Position numbers and translations under genes: made by a program. Below are positions 43,755-52,078 of a stretch of DNA of 64,000 bases, piece after piece; within the stretch, counting starts at the first letter, position 1; each line of letters begins with the position of its first letter. Origin of the DNA: Bacteroidota bacterium (lineage in GTDB: Bacteria > Bacteroidota > Bacteroidia > Chitinophagales > Chitinophagaceae); assembly GCA_018267615.1 (NCBI GenBank), contig JAFDYD010000004.1:329412-393411 (forward strand), written 5' to 3'. The notes below the pieces were generated by a model, which was given only the letters and a program-made list of their open reading frames with translations, was not told the DNA's origin and made no database searches.

Positions 43755-43780
43755 CTAATAAAAGTTTATAAAATAAACTA

Positions 43781-44158
43781 ATGAAAAAATATCCGATTCG
43801 ATGCCCGGTTACTGCTTATTTGAGTGTTATAGACGGTCATTGGAAACCGTTACTACTTTGGCATTTACAAACAAAACCATTGCGGTTTAAAGATATTTTG
43901 TTACGCCTCCCGGACATTTCGACCCGAGTACTTACAGAACAACTTAATGAAATGGAAGAGGATAAGTTGATTAGCCGTAAAGCGTATAACGAAACTCCTC
44001 CCAGGGTAGAGTATGAATTGACGAATTATGGCAGGACCTTATTACCTGGTTTGGCTTTGTTACGCGAGTGGGGCATACAGTTTTTGAAGGAAAACAAACA
44101 CACTCTTCATCCCGACAGTGAATGGAATCAAAAAATTGTTGAGTTACTAAAAAAATAA
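43781..44158 (+). CDS. HxlR-family transcriptional regulator
   Basis: 125 aa winged-helix regulator: RCPVTAYLSVIDGHWKPLLL (HxlR start with Cys), then FKDILLRLPDISTRVLTEQL and the wing RVEYELTNYGRTLLPGL. HxlR proteins typically sense aldehydes or redox changes through the N-terminal Cys, and control adjacent detoxification genes. RidA and tautomerase genes follow at 60 and 446 bp on the same strand and may be the regulated operon. ATG 43781. Confidence 0.92.
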   Translation: MKKYPIRCPVTAYLSVIDGHWKPLLLWHLQTKPLRFKDILLRLPDISTRVLTEQLNEMEEDKLISRKAYNETPPRVEYELTNYGRTLLPGLALLREWGIQFLKENKHTLHPDSEWNQKIVELLKK

Positions 44159-44217
44159 AATCACAACGCCGGCATCGCTTGTCTGTTTCCTGATTGCCGG
44201 CAAAAAAGCACATTCAA

Positions 44218-44601
44218 ATGAAAAAGATTGCACCTATTCAATCAGCTAAATTAGCTGTTTCGCCCGGGCCTTTCAGCACAGGCGTAAAGGCCAACGGTTT
44301 TTTGTTCCTATCGGGCCAGATCGGCATTGACCAGGATGGTGAGCTTGCCAATGATTTTGATCTCGAGGTGAGGCAGATATTTAAAAATATTGAAGCCGTA
44401 TTGTCGGAACAAATGCTGACGTTCGACAACGTTGTGACTGTTACGATATATTTAAAGAACATGCAGAATTTTAAACGACTCAATGATATTTATAAGACTT
44501 ACTTCAACGGTTATTATCCGTCAAGAACGTGTATCGCGGTTTTGGAACTGCCGCTGAAAGCCAATGTTGAAATGACTTTCACCGCCTTAACCATTCACTG
44601 A
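44218..44601 (+). CDS. RidA family enamine/imine deaminase
   Basis: 127 aa from ATG 44218 (MKKIAPIQSAKLA); the frame is open 8 codons further. RidA fold: SPGPFSTGVKANGFLFLSGQ, IFKNIEAVLSEQML, and the catalytic Arg in PSRTCIAVLELPLKANVEM. RidA removes reactive 2-aminoacrylate-type enamines. It lies between HxlR and a tautomerase, all on the same strand, likely one operon. Confidence 0.93.
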   Translation: MKKIAPIQSAKLAVSPGPFSTGVKANGFLFLSGQIGIDQDGELANDFDLEVRQIFKNIEAVLSEQMLTFDNVVTVTIYLKNMQNFKRLNDIYKTYFNGYYPSRTCIAVLELPLKANVEMTFTALTIH

Positions 44602-44603
44602 TT

Positions 44604-44984
44604 ATGCCTTTAGTTACATTTACTTTGCTCAAAGGTCAACCAGCTGCCCTGAAGACCAAACTTGGTCAAGCTGTTCATTTTGCACTGGAAAATGCCGGCG
44701 TTCCAAAGGCTGACAGATTTCAGAGATTCCTGGAACTCGAAAGTGAGAATTTCAACTATGACCTTCATTATCCTGACTTGTCAGAGTCCCGCACAACTCG
44801 TTTTGTCCTGATCGAAATACTTTTTTCAGTTGGGAGAAGTGTGAAAGTTAAACAAAAGATACTAAGCGATCTGCTTGAACATTTGCAAGCTGCTGGTATA
44901 TCTTCAAACGACATCATGGTTAGCTTTCAGGAAACGGCCTGGGAAAATTGGTCGTTTGCAAATGGTCACATACTTCATAAATAG
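44604..44984 (+). CDS. Tautomerase family protein
   Basis: 126 aa. After Met removal Pro1 would be the catalytic base (MPLVTFTLLKGQPAALKTKL), as in the 4-oxalocrotonate/tautomerase family. The second half (FVLIEILFSVGRSVKVKQKI) forms a duplicated beta-alpha-beta unit. Starts 2 bp after the RidA gene, so it is co-translated or coupled. Substrate unknown. Confidence 0.82.
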   Translation: MPLVTFTLLKGQPAALKTKLGQAVHFALENAGVPKADRFQRFLELESENFNYDLHYPDLSESRTTRFVLIEILFSVGRSVKVKQKILSDLLEHLQAAGISSNDIMVSFQETAWENWSFANGHILHK

Positions 44985-44992
44985 TCCCTGAT

Positions 44993-47422
44993 ATGCTAAA
45001 GAATTACTTTGTCACTGCCTGGAGAAGTCTAATTAAGAATAGAATTTATTCTATCATTAATATTAGCGGGTTGGCAATTGGAATTACTGCGGTGTTGTGC
45101 ATTTTAGTGTATGTGAAGGATGAATTATCATATGATAGATACCATCCAAATAGTGATCGCATTTTCCGAGTCATTCAAGGAGGAACTGGGGAGCAATCTG
45201 CAAGTCTACCATTTTTGGCCGGACCATCTATCCAAAATGATTACCCACATTTAGTTGAGTCCGTGGTGCGCTTGTTTAACTGGCAAGCGACCAGTCTTTC
45301 TATTATGTATGACCGTCCAGGCGATCGAAAAATTTTTAACGAGCCGAGATTCTTTTTTGCAGATTCGACATTTTTCAAAGTATTTCATTTCCAATTTATC
45401 AAAGGTGATCCTTTAACTTGTCTTGATGCACCCGATAAAGTTGTCATCACTAAATCAACAGCAAAGCGATACTTTGGTGACGATGATCCTATAGGCAAAA
45501 TATTGCGGTATGAAGGAAAGCAAGATCTCGCCGTCACCGGGTTAATAGAAGATGTTCCGAAAAATTCTCACTTTATATTTGATTTTATTGCGTCGTTCAA
45601 ATCGCTGGAATCACCTACGATTGTCAAAGATTTCCCAAGAGCGACCATTCCTCAGCGATGGTACTGGAATCCCGTGTGGACTTATGTTTTATTAAAGAAA
45701 AAAGAAGATGCTCTTGCTCTCCAAAAGCTAATGCCTTTTGTGGTAAAGAAATATTATGAACCAATATTAGCCAGTCAAACAAAATATTCTTTACAACCAC
45801 TGACAGATATTTATCTCCATTCAAAACCTCTTTTGAGCGAGATCGGCCCATTAAGTAGCATTCGATATGTTTATATCTTTTCAATTGTTGCGCTATCGAT
45901 ACTTTTGGTTGCATGCATGAATTTTATAAACTTAACCACCGCGCGCTCAGCAGAACGATCTAAAGAAATTGGAGTTCGGAAAGTGATGGGTGCACTAAAA
46001 TACAATCTGGTACTTCAATTTATCATCGAGTCAATGGTCATCACGTTACTCGCAGCTTTAATTGCTATCGCACTTACAGTTCTGGCGCTGCCGAGAATGG
46101 GGTTGCTCGTTGGCAAAGAGCTTAGCTTAACCACATTATTGGATCCAACGTTTTTAATTTTATTTATTGTGATGATTTCGTTGGTGGGTTTGATTTCCGG
46201 AATTTACCCGGCATTCGTCTTGTCATCACAAAGTGAGGTGAAAGTATTAAAAGCAAAAGGTGCAGGTTTATCCGGAAGCACCTACCTGAGAAAGAGTCTG
46301 GTGATGATTCAATTCATGGTGTCAGTGATACTTATTTCAGGATCTATTATCGTGTTCAAGCAAATATCGTTTATGCGCAATGCTGACCTGGGATTTGGCA
46401 AAGAGCAAGTCCTCGTAGTGCCCGTTGAGAAAACCTCCATTGTACCAAAGTTTGATATCTTTAAAGAGGCCTTGCTGTTGAATTCAAACATTACGGCAAT
46501 CACCGGATGCCATGCTGTAATTGGAAAAGATTTCCAAACCAGTAATTACAAAAGGCCAGAGCAACATGATATGGTAACTTTCCCAATCCTCGCTGCAAGA
46601 AATGATTTCTTCGAAACAATGCAGATCAAATTAATAGCGGGTCGCAGTTTCAAAAAAGAATATACCGATACGTCGTGGAATGTAGTAATCAATCGCAGTA
46701 TGCTCCAGGCATTAGGATGGAAAAACCCTGAAGATGCAATTCACCAGGATCTTGATGCAGCTCTTGAAGGAAGGGTTACAATCGTGGGAGTTTGCGAAGA
46801 TTTTCATTATGCTTCTTTGAAACAATCGGTTGGTCCATTGATTATCGTAAGGGCAAAGACTGGTAGTTATATGGAAACGGGAATGACAAATTTTTTATAT
46901 GCAAGAGTAAACACCGGTAACCTACACAACACAATTTCTTTTATTGAAAAAACGTGGAAAGAATTTGCAAGTGAAAACGCGTTTCAATTTTTCTTTCTCA
47001 ATGAACAGTTAAATAATACTTATAAAGAAGAAGAAACACTTGGCAAAGTTGTTACAATATTTTCTGCGCTCGCGATTGGATTGGGAGTTATGGGATTATT
47101 TGGATTGACAGCTTTTTCAGTTCAAAAAAGGAGAAAAGAAATCAGCATTCGAAGAATAGTAGGAGCGTCTTCAGGTTCAATATTCGCCTTACTTTCGAAA
47201 GACTTTATCATCCTGATATTGCTTTCTGCTGTAGTCGGTATCCCCGCTAGTTGGTTTTTAACACGCGAGTGGTTAACCGATTTTGCCTATCGGGCGCCAA
47301 TTGGTACAATCGCATTCATACTAAGTTTAGTGATCATATTAATCGTTACTTTTTTGACCATAAGCTATCAAGTTTTTAAGGCAGCTAGGGAAAATCCAAC
47401 TAAGTCATTGAGGAGGGAGTGA
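44993..47422 (+). CDS. FtsX-like ABC transporter permease
   Basis: 809 aa. MacB-type architecture: N-terminal membrane helix (IYSIINISGLAIGITAVLCI), a large periplasmic domain (about 45-280), three membrane segments around 290-430, then a second periplasmic domain and another three-helix FtsX block near the C terminus, ending ARENPTKSLRRE. No ATPase lies nearby, a usual Bacteroidota situation. It begins 8 bp after the tautomerase stop and may share its transcript. Probably a stress-related or efflux permease; function not assigned. Confidence 0.9.
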   Translation: MLKNYFVTAWRSLIKNRIYSIINISGLAIGITAVLCILVYVKDELSYDRYHPNSDRIFRVIQGGTGEQSASLPFLAGPSIQNDYPHLVESVVRLFNWQATSLSIMYDRPGDRKIFNEPRFFFADSTFFKVFHFQFIKGDPLTCLDAPDKVVITKSTAKRYFGDDDPIGKILRYEGKQDLAVTGLIEDVPKNSHFIFDFIASFKSLESPTIVKDFPRATIPQRWYWNPVWTYVLLKKKEDALALQKLMPFVVKKYYEPILASQTKYSLQPLTDIYLHSKPLLSEIGPLSSIRYVYIFSIVALSILLVACMNFINLTTARSAERSKEIGVRKVMGALKYNLVLQFIIESMVITLLAALIAIALTVLALPRMGLLVGKELSLTTLLDPTFLILFIVMISLVGLISGIYPAFVLSSQSEVKVLKAKGAGLSGSTYLRKSLVMIQFMVSVILISGSIIVFKQISFMRNADLGFGKEQVLVVPVEKTSIVPKFDIFKEALLLNSNITAITGCHAVIGKDFQTSNYKRPEQHDMVTFPILAARNDFFETMQIKLIAGRSFKKEYTDTSWNVVINRSMLQALGWKNPEDAIHQDLDAALEGRVTIVGVCEDFHYASLKQSVGPLIIVRAKTGSYMETGMTNFLYARVNTGNLHNTISFIEKTWKEFASENAFQFFFLNEQLNNTYKEEETLGKVVTIFSALAIGLGVMGLFGLTAFSVQKRRKEISIRRIVGASSGSIFALLSKDFIILILLSAVVGIPASWFLTREWLTDFAYRAPIGTIAFILSLVIILIVTFLTISYQVFKAARENPTKSLRRE

Positions 47423-47469
47423 ATATGATTCGTTGTTTTGTTTACCACTAAATCATTCAATCCATTATT

Positions 47470-48369
47470 ATGGAACCCGTCTATATTATTGGTGCCGGCG
47501 CTATCGGTAAGGTGTTGGCTGTTTGTTTGAGTAACGACGGAAGGAAAGTCGTCTTACTGCGCGGCAGCGTCGACAATGGCGAAACACACAGAGAAAATAT
47601 CCGTGTGATGCTCGCGTCAGATAAAATAATTGAAGCAGTGATAACAATTGATATGCTTAGCAACTATCCTAGTCTCGAAGGATTGATAGTGCTGTGTAAT
47701 AAATCCTATGGTAATGCAGCTTTAGCAGCTGCGTTGAAAGACAAGATCGGCAATTCTCCGCTTGTGCTCCTGCAAAATGGCTTGGGTGTGGAGCAACCAT
47801 TTATGGACTTTCCATCTGTTTACCGTTGTGTACTTTTTGTTACCAGCCAACCGATCTCAGACACGAAGATAAATTTCAAGCCGGTAGCCGTATCGCCCAT
47901 TGGAAAGATCAATGGCGGCGATGACACTTCACTTAGCAATATCGTCGGTTTACTTAATACCCCGTATTTTGAATTTAGAGCTGAAAGTAATATTCAGCCC
48001 GTCATTTGGAAAAAGGCCATCATCAATAGTGTGTTCAATTCGGTTTGCCCCTTGCTTGAAACTGACAATGGCATCTTTTACCGGAACCCAAAGGCTTTGC
48101 AGATCGCGGAAAATTTAGTGACCGAATGTTTGTGCGTAGCAAAAGAACAAGGCGTTAATCTTGAGCAACGAGAAGTGATCGATACCCTCTTGCTAGTCAG
48201 CAGATCTTCTGACGGGCAATTTATCTCCACCTTACAAGATATCCGCAACCGCAGGCTCACCGAAATAGAAACCCTGAACCTGGCCATTGCCGGAATGGCC
48301 GCAACAGAACAAGCTGTTATCCAAACCCGTTTGCTGGGCGAGTTGATTTTATTAAAATCTCTATTATAA
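47470..48369 (+). CDS. Ketopantoate reductase-like NADP oxidoreductase
   Basis: 299 aa. Rossmann motif GAGAIGKVLAVCL at the N terminus, then VLLQNGLGVEQPF with the Asn/Gln pair and a C-terminal domain with WKKAIINSVFN (the catalytic Lys). It looks like the ApbA/PanE group, but proteins of this group often have other substrates, so pantothenate synthesis is not certain. Located 47 bp after the permease gene. Confidence 0.82.
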   Translation: MEPVYIIGAGAIGKVLAVCLSNDGRKVVLLRGSVDNGETHRENIRVMLASDKIIEAVITIDMLSNYPSLEGLIVLCNKSYGNAALAAALKDKIGNSPLVLLQNGLGVEQPFMDFPSVYRCVLFVTSQPISDTKINFKPVAVSPIGKINGGDDTSLSNIVGLLNTPYFEFRAESNIQPVIWKKAIINSVFNSVCPLLETDNGIFYRNPKALQIAENLVTECLCVAKEQGVNLEQREVIDTLLLVSRSSDGQFISTLQDIRNRRLTEIETLNLAIAGMAATEQAVIQTRLLGELILLKSLL

Positions 48370-48393
48370 ATTAACCATAAGACAAAAAGTCAA

Positions 48394-48864
48394 ATGAAAA
48401 AAGGATTAACCATTATTGCCATATTTATTTTTTCGAAAACGAGTATTGCACAAAACATTTCGGGGAACTCGGACACTGTCGCCATCAAACAAACTATCAA
48501 TAACTTTTTCGATGCCATGCGCAAAGGCGATAGCATGGTATTGAGATCTGGTTTCTCAAAAGGCACGGTGTTGCAAAGCATCGCAAATGACCAAAACGGA
48601 AATGCGATATTATCAACCAGAACCGCAGATGATTTTGTAAAAAAAATTAGTTCACCTCACACAGCGATTTACGACGAAAGAATTGTGTATGGTACTATAA
48701 AAATTGACGGCGATCTTGCCTGTGTTTGGACGCCTTACAAATTTTATGTCGGTGATCAATTCAGCCACTGCGGTGTCAATGTTATTCAATTGATGAAAAC
48801 CGCAGATGGGTGGAAGATAATTTATATTGTATATACCACCCGAAATGATAATTGTATTCAATAA
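48394..48864 (+). CDS. NTF2-like protein (SnoaL/DUF4440 type) with signal peptide
   Basis: 156 aa. Signal peptide (LTIIAIFIFSKTSIAQ), then an NTF2-like fold: AIKQTINNFFDAMRKGDSMV, ILSTRTADDFVKKI, and strands DLACVWTPYKFYVGDQFSH, VIQLMKTADGWKIIY. Small secreted ligand- or enzyme-like domain. It follows the reductase by 24 bp on the same strand. Substrate unknown. Confidence 0.85.
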   Translation: MKKGLTIIAIFIFSKTSIAQNISGNSDTVAIKQTINNFFDAMRKGDSMVLRSGFSKGTVLQSIANDQNGNAILSTRTADDFVKKISSPHTAIYDERIVYGTIKIDGDLACVWTPYKFYVGDQFSHCGVNVIQLMKTADGWKIIYIVYTTRNDNCIQ

Positions 48865-48920
48865 ATGGATGTAATTCCCAAGCGCCTGAATCATAAGTTA
48901 ATCGCTAAAGGAAAAATAAA

Positions 48921-49127
48921 ATGAAAAAAGTATTCAGCATTGCGGCAATACCGGCCTTTGGTTACGCAATGGCAGACGACTGGTGCAACAGTATTTCGCG
49001 AGTTGATAATGGAAATTTATGCACGGTTATTAAAATCCTCGAGGTTGCTGTTCTTATTTCAATTCTTATTTTTATTGGATTAATTATTTTCAAATCGCAG
49101 ATATTGAAAGGCGAAAAACCTGATTGA
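48921..49127 (+). CDS. Small membrane protein
   Basis: 68 aa. An N-terminal hydrophobic segment (FSIAAIPAFGYAMA) with a short Cys-containing loop and a second strong membrane segment (AVLISILIFIGLIIF). Two-TM protein, unknown. 56 bp after the NTF2-like gene. An RBS-like AAAGGA lies before ATG 48921. Confidence 0.55.
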   Translation: MKKVFSIAAIPAFGYAMADDWCNSISRVDNGNLCTVIKILEVAVLISILIFIGLIIFKSQILKGEKPD

Positions 49128-49144
49128 TACACCGAGGAAAATGC

Positions 49145-49226
49145 CGATAAGAAAGCATGTCAAAAATTGAAGAATCAGAAAAATATCGATCAATTTCTGA
49201 TATGCATTTTCCGATAAATTTTTTCG
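49145..49226 (-). pseudogene. 3' remnant of an excisionase-type HTH gene
   Basis: The minus strand reads GKCISEIDRYFSDSSIF. The HTH protein of the island (32135-32428) ends VPVSEIDRYFSDSTIL. The two DNAs share 28 of 29 nt (49172-49200 against 32148-32176). Only the end of the gene is present, adjacent to the isomerase stop. The unit may mark an earlier insertion. Confidence 0.5.
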
Positions 49227-50354
49227 TTACATGCCGCACTTCAAAACCGCATTCGCAAACTGATTGCACTTTTTAACTTCATTCACTGCGTCCGACCATG
49301 GTTGCACCGGGTACTCTAATTCGATATCGGCAAATCTTGGCCAACCTTTTTCTCCCGAATGTTTTTGAAGCAGCAGTAACACATCCTTTATCGGAGTTTC
49401 ACCCTGGCCCCATGCGAAATTAGTATTGGCTGGAGTTGTTTTTGGCCCCGTCTTATCTTTAAGATGACAATTGAAAATGCGGTCATGATATTTTTCTAAA
49501 AAGACACATGGATTTTGACCAGTTGCCCCATAATAGTGACCAATATCAAAACTTATCATGATTGCGGGTGATGCTGCGAGATAAGGATCAATGGAGAAAC
49601 TTGGAAATCCAAATTGTTGATGTAAATGAAACGCAACAAACATGTCGTGCTTTTCTGCGAATTTCGCGAGCCTCGGAACGCCACCTTCAACCCAATCGAG
49701 TTCGTCAGATAAAGCTTTTGCGCCAAGTGCTTTTCCCATACGAAAAGCATAATCCACTTCATCGTCTGTCCATGTAGCAGGCGAAACTTTTAGCATATGG
49801 ATCTCGACACCTGCATCATTGAATAACTTACGACACTCTTCAAATTTTGTCATTGGAACAGACTTTCTCCATTTGCGCTGTTCTTCATTACCGGGAAGTG
49901 AGCCCCATCCACCACTGGCACCGATAGTCATTTTGCTGTAGTCGAATGGAGGCCTGTTATTTCTTTCAACAGTTGTAGTGCCAGGAATATTTTTTACATG
50001 GTAGCTTTCAATATTTCTTTCCACTGTATTAGCATCAGGTCCATTACCACCGGGAATACCTGCAAAGACTTCTGCAGCTCCTCCCATAAACTCGATGGAA
50101 GTGATACCCGAATCTTTACAATATTGTAAAATGTCTTGTACACTTCTGTTTTTCATGTCGCGAAAACTATATGTTATCGCGCCGATTTGAAGTCCTTCTT
50201 TTGATTGTAGACTAGATGAGTTCTCTATCGTTTCCGAATCTTTGAAAATTTTAGATTCCGAGACAAACGGCTTCAATGCAAGCGCACCAGTTGCTGCCAC
50301 CGCGGCGCCCCAGAATTTTCGTCTTGATAATTTTGTTTGGTTGAATTGGTCCAT
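49227..50354 (-). CDS. Tat-exported sugar phosphate isomerase/epimerase-like protein
   Basis: 375 aa from ATG 50354. Twin-arginine signal: LSRRKFWGAAVAATGALAL. Then an AP-endonuclease-2-like TIM barrel (LQIGAITYSFRDMK, GITSIEFMGGAAEV, AFHLHQQFGFPSFSI, SFDIGHYYGATGQ, IFNCHLKDKTG, DIELEYPVQPWSDA), with the metal-binding His and Glu residues present. Such exported proteins are common in Bacteroidota polysaccharide regions. Substrate unknown. It lies downstream of the YncE-like gene's terminator. Confidence 0.87.
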   Translation of the reverse strand: MDQFNQTKLSRRKFWGAAVAATGALALKPFVSESKIFKDSETIENSSSLQSKEGLQIGAITYSFRDMKNRSVQDILQYCKDSGITSIEFMGGAAEVFAGIPGGNGPDANTVERNIESYHVKNIPGTTTVERNNRPPFDYSKMTIGASGGWGSLPGNEEQRKWRKSVPMTKFEECRKLFNDAGVEIHMLKVSPATWTDDEVDYAFRMGKALGAKALSDELDWVEGGVPRLAKFAEKHDMFVAFHLHQQFGFPSFSIDPYLAASPAIMISFDIGHYYGATGQNPCVFLEKYHDRIFNCHLKDKTGPKTTPANTNFAWGQGETPIKDVLLLLQKHSGEKGWPRFADIELEYPVQPWSDAVNEVKKCNQFANAVLKCGM

Positions 50355-50476
50355 GATAATCTTTTTTCTCAAGCTTGTTTATTGAAATCATCGCTAAGGT
50401 AACGCTCTGCAAGTTCATACATTCAGTTTTCGACTTTACTCCCATAAGCTTTATCAATGTAAAATTCTTCGTTAAC

Positions 50477-50513
50477 AAAAATGACCTCTCAAATTTTGAA
50501 GAGGTCATTTTTT
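50477..50513 (-). terminator. Bidirectional-type terminator between YncE-like and isomerase genes
   Basis: AAAATGACCTCT / AGAGGTCATTTT stem with A and T runs on both sides, just after the YncE-like stop on the minus strand. Confidence 0.75.
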
Positions 50514-50544
50514 GTCGTGCGATTTATCAGATCCGTTTCGTTTT

Positions 50545-51558
50545 CTACAATCCACTCATAACTAAAACTTGGAACGAACCGGGTATTAAAGAAGGTCGAA
50601 ACTCACCTTTCTTTTTGGGCACAAACTCACCGGTAGGCGAATATAAATTATGCGTTACCTGATCAACCGTCATCGTTCTTGCACCAGTTTTGGTTTTTAG
50701 ATTTTGAATTACGGCATATTTGTCGGGCGACAATTCTTTTATGATCGTAAGCGTGCCATCACCATTTGAAGAGTAGACAGTTTTTAATTTTGAATCGAAA
50801 CCTACTGCATCACATTCATCACCGATTGGTAAGCTGGTTACAATTTTTCCGTTGAGGGCATTCATTACGATCAGCACTTTGTTTTCACAGCCAGCAAATA
50901 GACGCATTGTTTTTCGATCGATCGCCAAGCCGGATGCGCCCTTTCCCGGAGTGTTGGGCCATGTATGGATAATCTTAAATGTCTTCGCATCAATCACATC
51001 CACTTCGGCCTTTTCCGCGTTGTTGACATATATTTTTCCAGTTCCGTCACTTACCGCAGTTTCAGGCCAGCCGGTCAACGTAATAGTAGCAACTGCTTTA
51101 TCAGTTTCCGGATCGATAACCGTTAAATTTTTACTCCTTCCATTACAACTGATTATTTTTTTAGAAAAATCATCGTAAAAAATTCCATCAGAAAATTGTC
51201 CGGTGGGAACATGTGCGAGTACGTTGAAATTTTTTAGATCGAATACTAGAACACTGTTCGATGAGCCGTTGGAAATATAACCTTTGCCCAACGCATGCAC
51301 CAGCGCAATGCCATGCACATCTTTTTCTGCGGTAATAACGCCTATCGAATCACCTGTTAATTTATTCAGCACATTTACCTGCGAACCGTGTGATACATAC
51401 AGTCTATCGGATGCAGAATCAACAGTAATATAATCATAACCACCACCGCTTTTAATATGGAAAACTGTAGTAATTCTATATTTGTTTTCAGATTGAGCGT
51501 ATATGGATGTGAATACCGTTGTGAAAAGGATTGCAAGGAGGAAAATAATTTTATTCAT
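50545..51558 (-). CDS. YncE-like beta-propeller protein
   Basis: 337 aa from ATG 51558. Signal peptide (IIFLLAILFTTVFTSIYAQ), then seven propeller-like repeats (RLYVSHGSQVNVLNKLTGD, KGYISNGSSNSVLVFDLKN, KAVATITLTGWPETAV, RLFAGCENKVLIVMNALN). The YncE/NHL-type proteins are periplasmic or secreted and bind DNA or ligands in some cases; the role here is unknown. It is divergent from PadR. Confidence 0.87.
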   Translation of the reverse strand: MNKIIFLLAILFTTVFTSIYAQSENKYRITTVFHIKSGGGYDYITVDSASDRLYVSHGSQVNVLNKLTGDSIGVITAEKDVHGIALVHALGKGYISNGSSNSVLVFDLKNFNVLAHVPTGQFSDGIFYDDFSKKIISCNGRSKNLTVIDPETDKAVATITLTGWPETAVSDGTGKIYVNNAEKAEVDVIDAKTFKIIHTWPNTPGKGASGLAIDRKTMRLFAGCENKVLIVMNALNGKIVTSLPIGDECDAVGFDSKLKTVYSSNGDGTLTIIKELSPDKYAVIQNLKTKTGARTMTVDQVTHNLYSPTGEFVPKKKGEFRPSLIPGSFQVLVMSGL

Positions 51559-51689
51559 TTGAATATTCTCTTTATTTATTTTAAAAAATGGCAAAACGAG
51601 ATTTCCAGATTTTAAACATAGCAGGAGAATCTGTAGGAATTTTGTAGAGAATACTTCAGCATCGCCAATGAATAAATATCTGTTAAAAA

Positions 51690-51741
51690 TTTACTTAACA
51701 AATGTGAAAGTAATCCATTACATTTACTTTCGTTAAGTAAA
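51690..51741. promoter_or_regulatory. PadR operator-like palindrome
   Basis: TTTACTTAAC (51690-51699) and GTTAAGTAAA (51732-51741) are perfect 10-bp arms. An inner TTTACTT / AAGTAAA repeat also occurs (51723-51741). The palindrome ends 8 nt before the PadR ATG and thus covers the promoter, as expected for autorepression. Confidence 0.6.
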
Positions 51742-51748
51742 TATTATC

Positions 51749-52078
51749 ATGAAACTTCATTCTATCGGTGAATTTGAGGAACTGGTACTTTTAATGGTTG
51801 CGGCTTTGCACGACGAAGCCTACGGAGTAAGTATACAGGATGCGCTTGTCGAAAAATTATCAAAAAATATCAATATCAGCGCCATTCATGTTGCTCTTAA
51901 GCGAATGGAGGATAAAGGATTTGTCAAATCGCGATTCGGAGGTATTACCGAAGACCGCGGTGGCAGAAGGAAAAAATATTACGTGATTACTGCTCTTGGA
52001 AAACGCATGCTTGACAGTCAATATGAGTTGCGAACCGAACTTTATAAAATGATGCCTAAAATATCCTTTGGCAGATGA
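51749..52078 (+). CDS. PadR-family transcriptional regulator
   Basis: 109 aa. Winged helix of PadR type: EELVLLMVAALHDEAYGVSI, the helix SAIHVALKRMEDKGFVKSRF and the wing RGGRRKKYYVITALGKRML. It is followed by the FtsX-like permease gene with a 4-bp overlap (ATGA), the usual Bacteroidota pair in which PadR represses the transporter. An operator-like palindrome is present upstream. Confidence 0.93.
   Translation: MKLHSIGEFEELVLLMVAALHDEAYGVSIQDALVEKLSKNINISAIHVALKRMEDKGFVKSRFGGITEDRGGRRKKYYVITALGKRMLDSQYELRTELYKMMPKISFGR

Larger units (their letters stand above)
42965..43780. other. 816-bp stretch at the defence cluster's right edge
   Basis: No supported gene. It contains the hairpin GTAGTCC / GGACTAC at 43445-43463, which is part of an exact copy of the tRNA-Arg end, and the HxlR promoter region at its right end. 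Confidence 0.5.

Noticed and set aside
49165..49205. Operator palindrome TCAGAAA...TTTCTGA
   Set aside because: It reads as a palindrome, but the near-identical match to the end of the HTH gene at 32148-32176 explains it better as a gene remnant.
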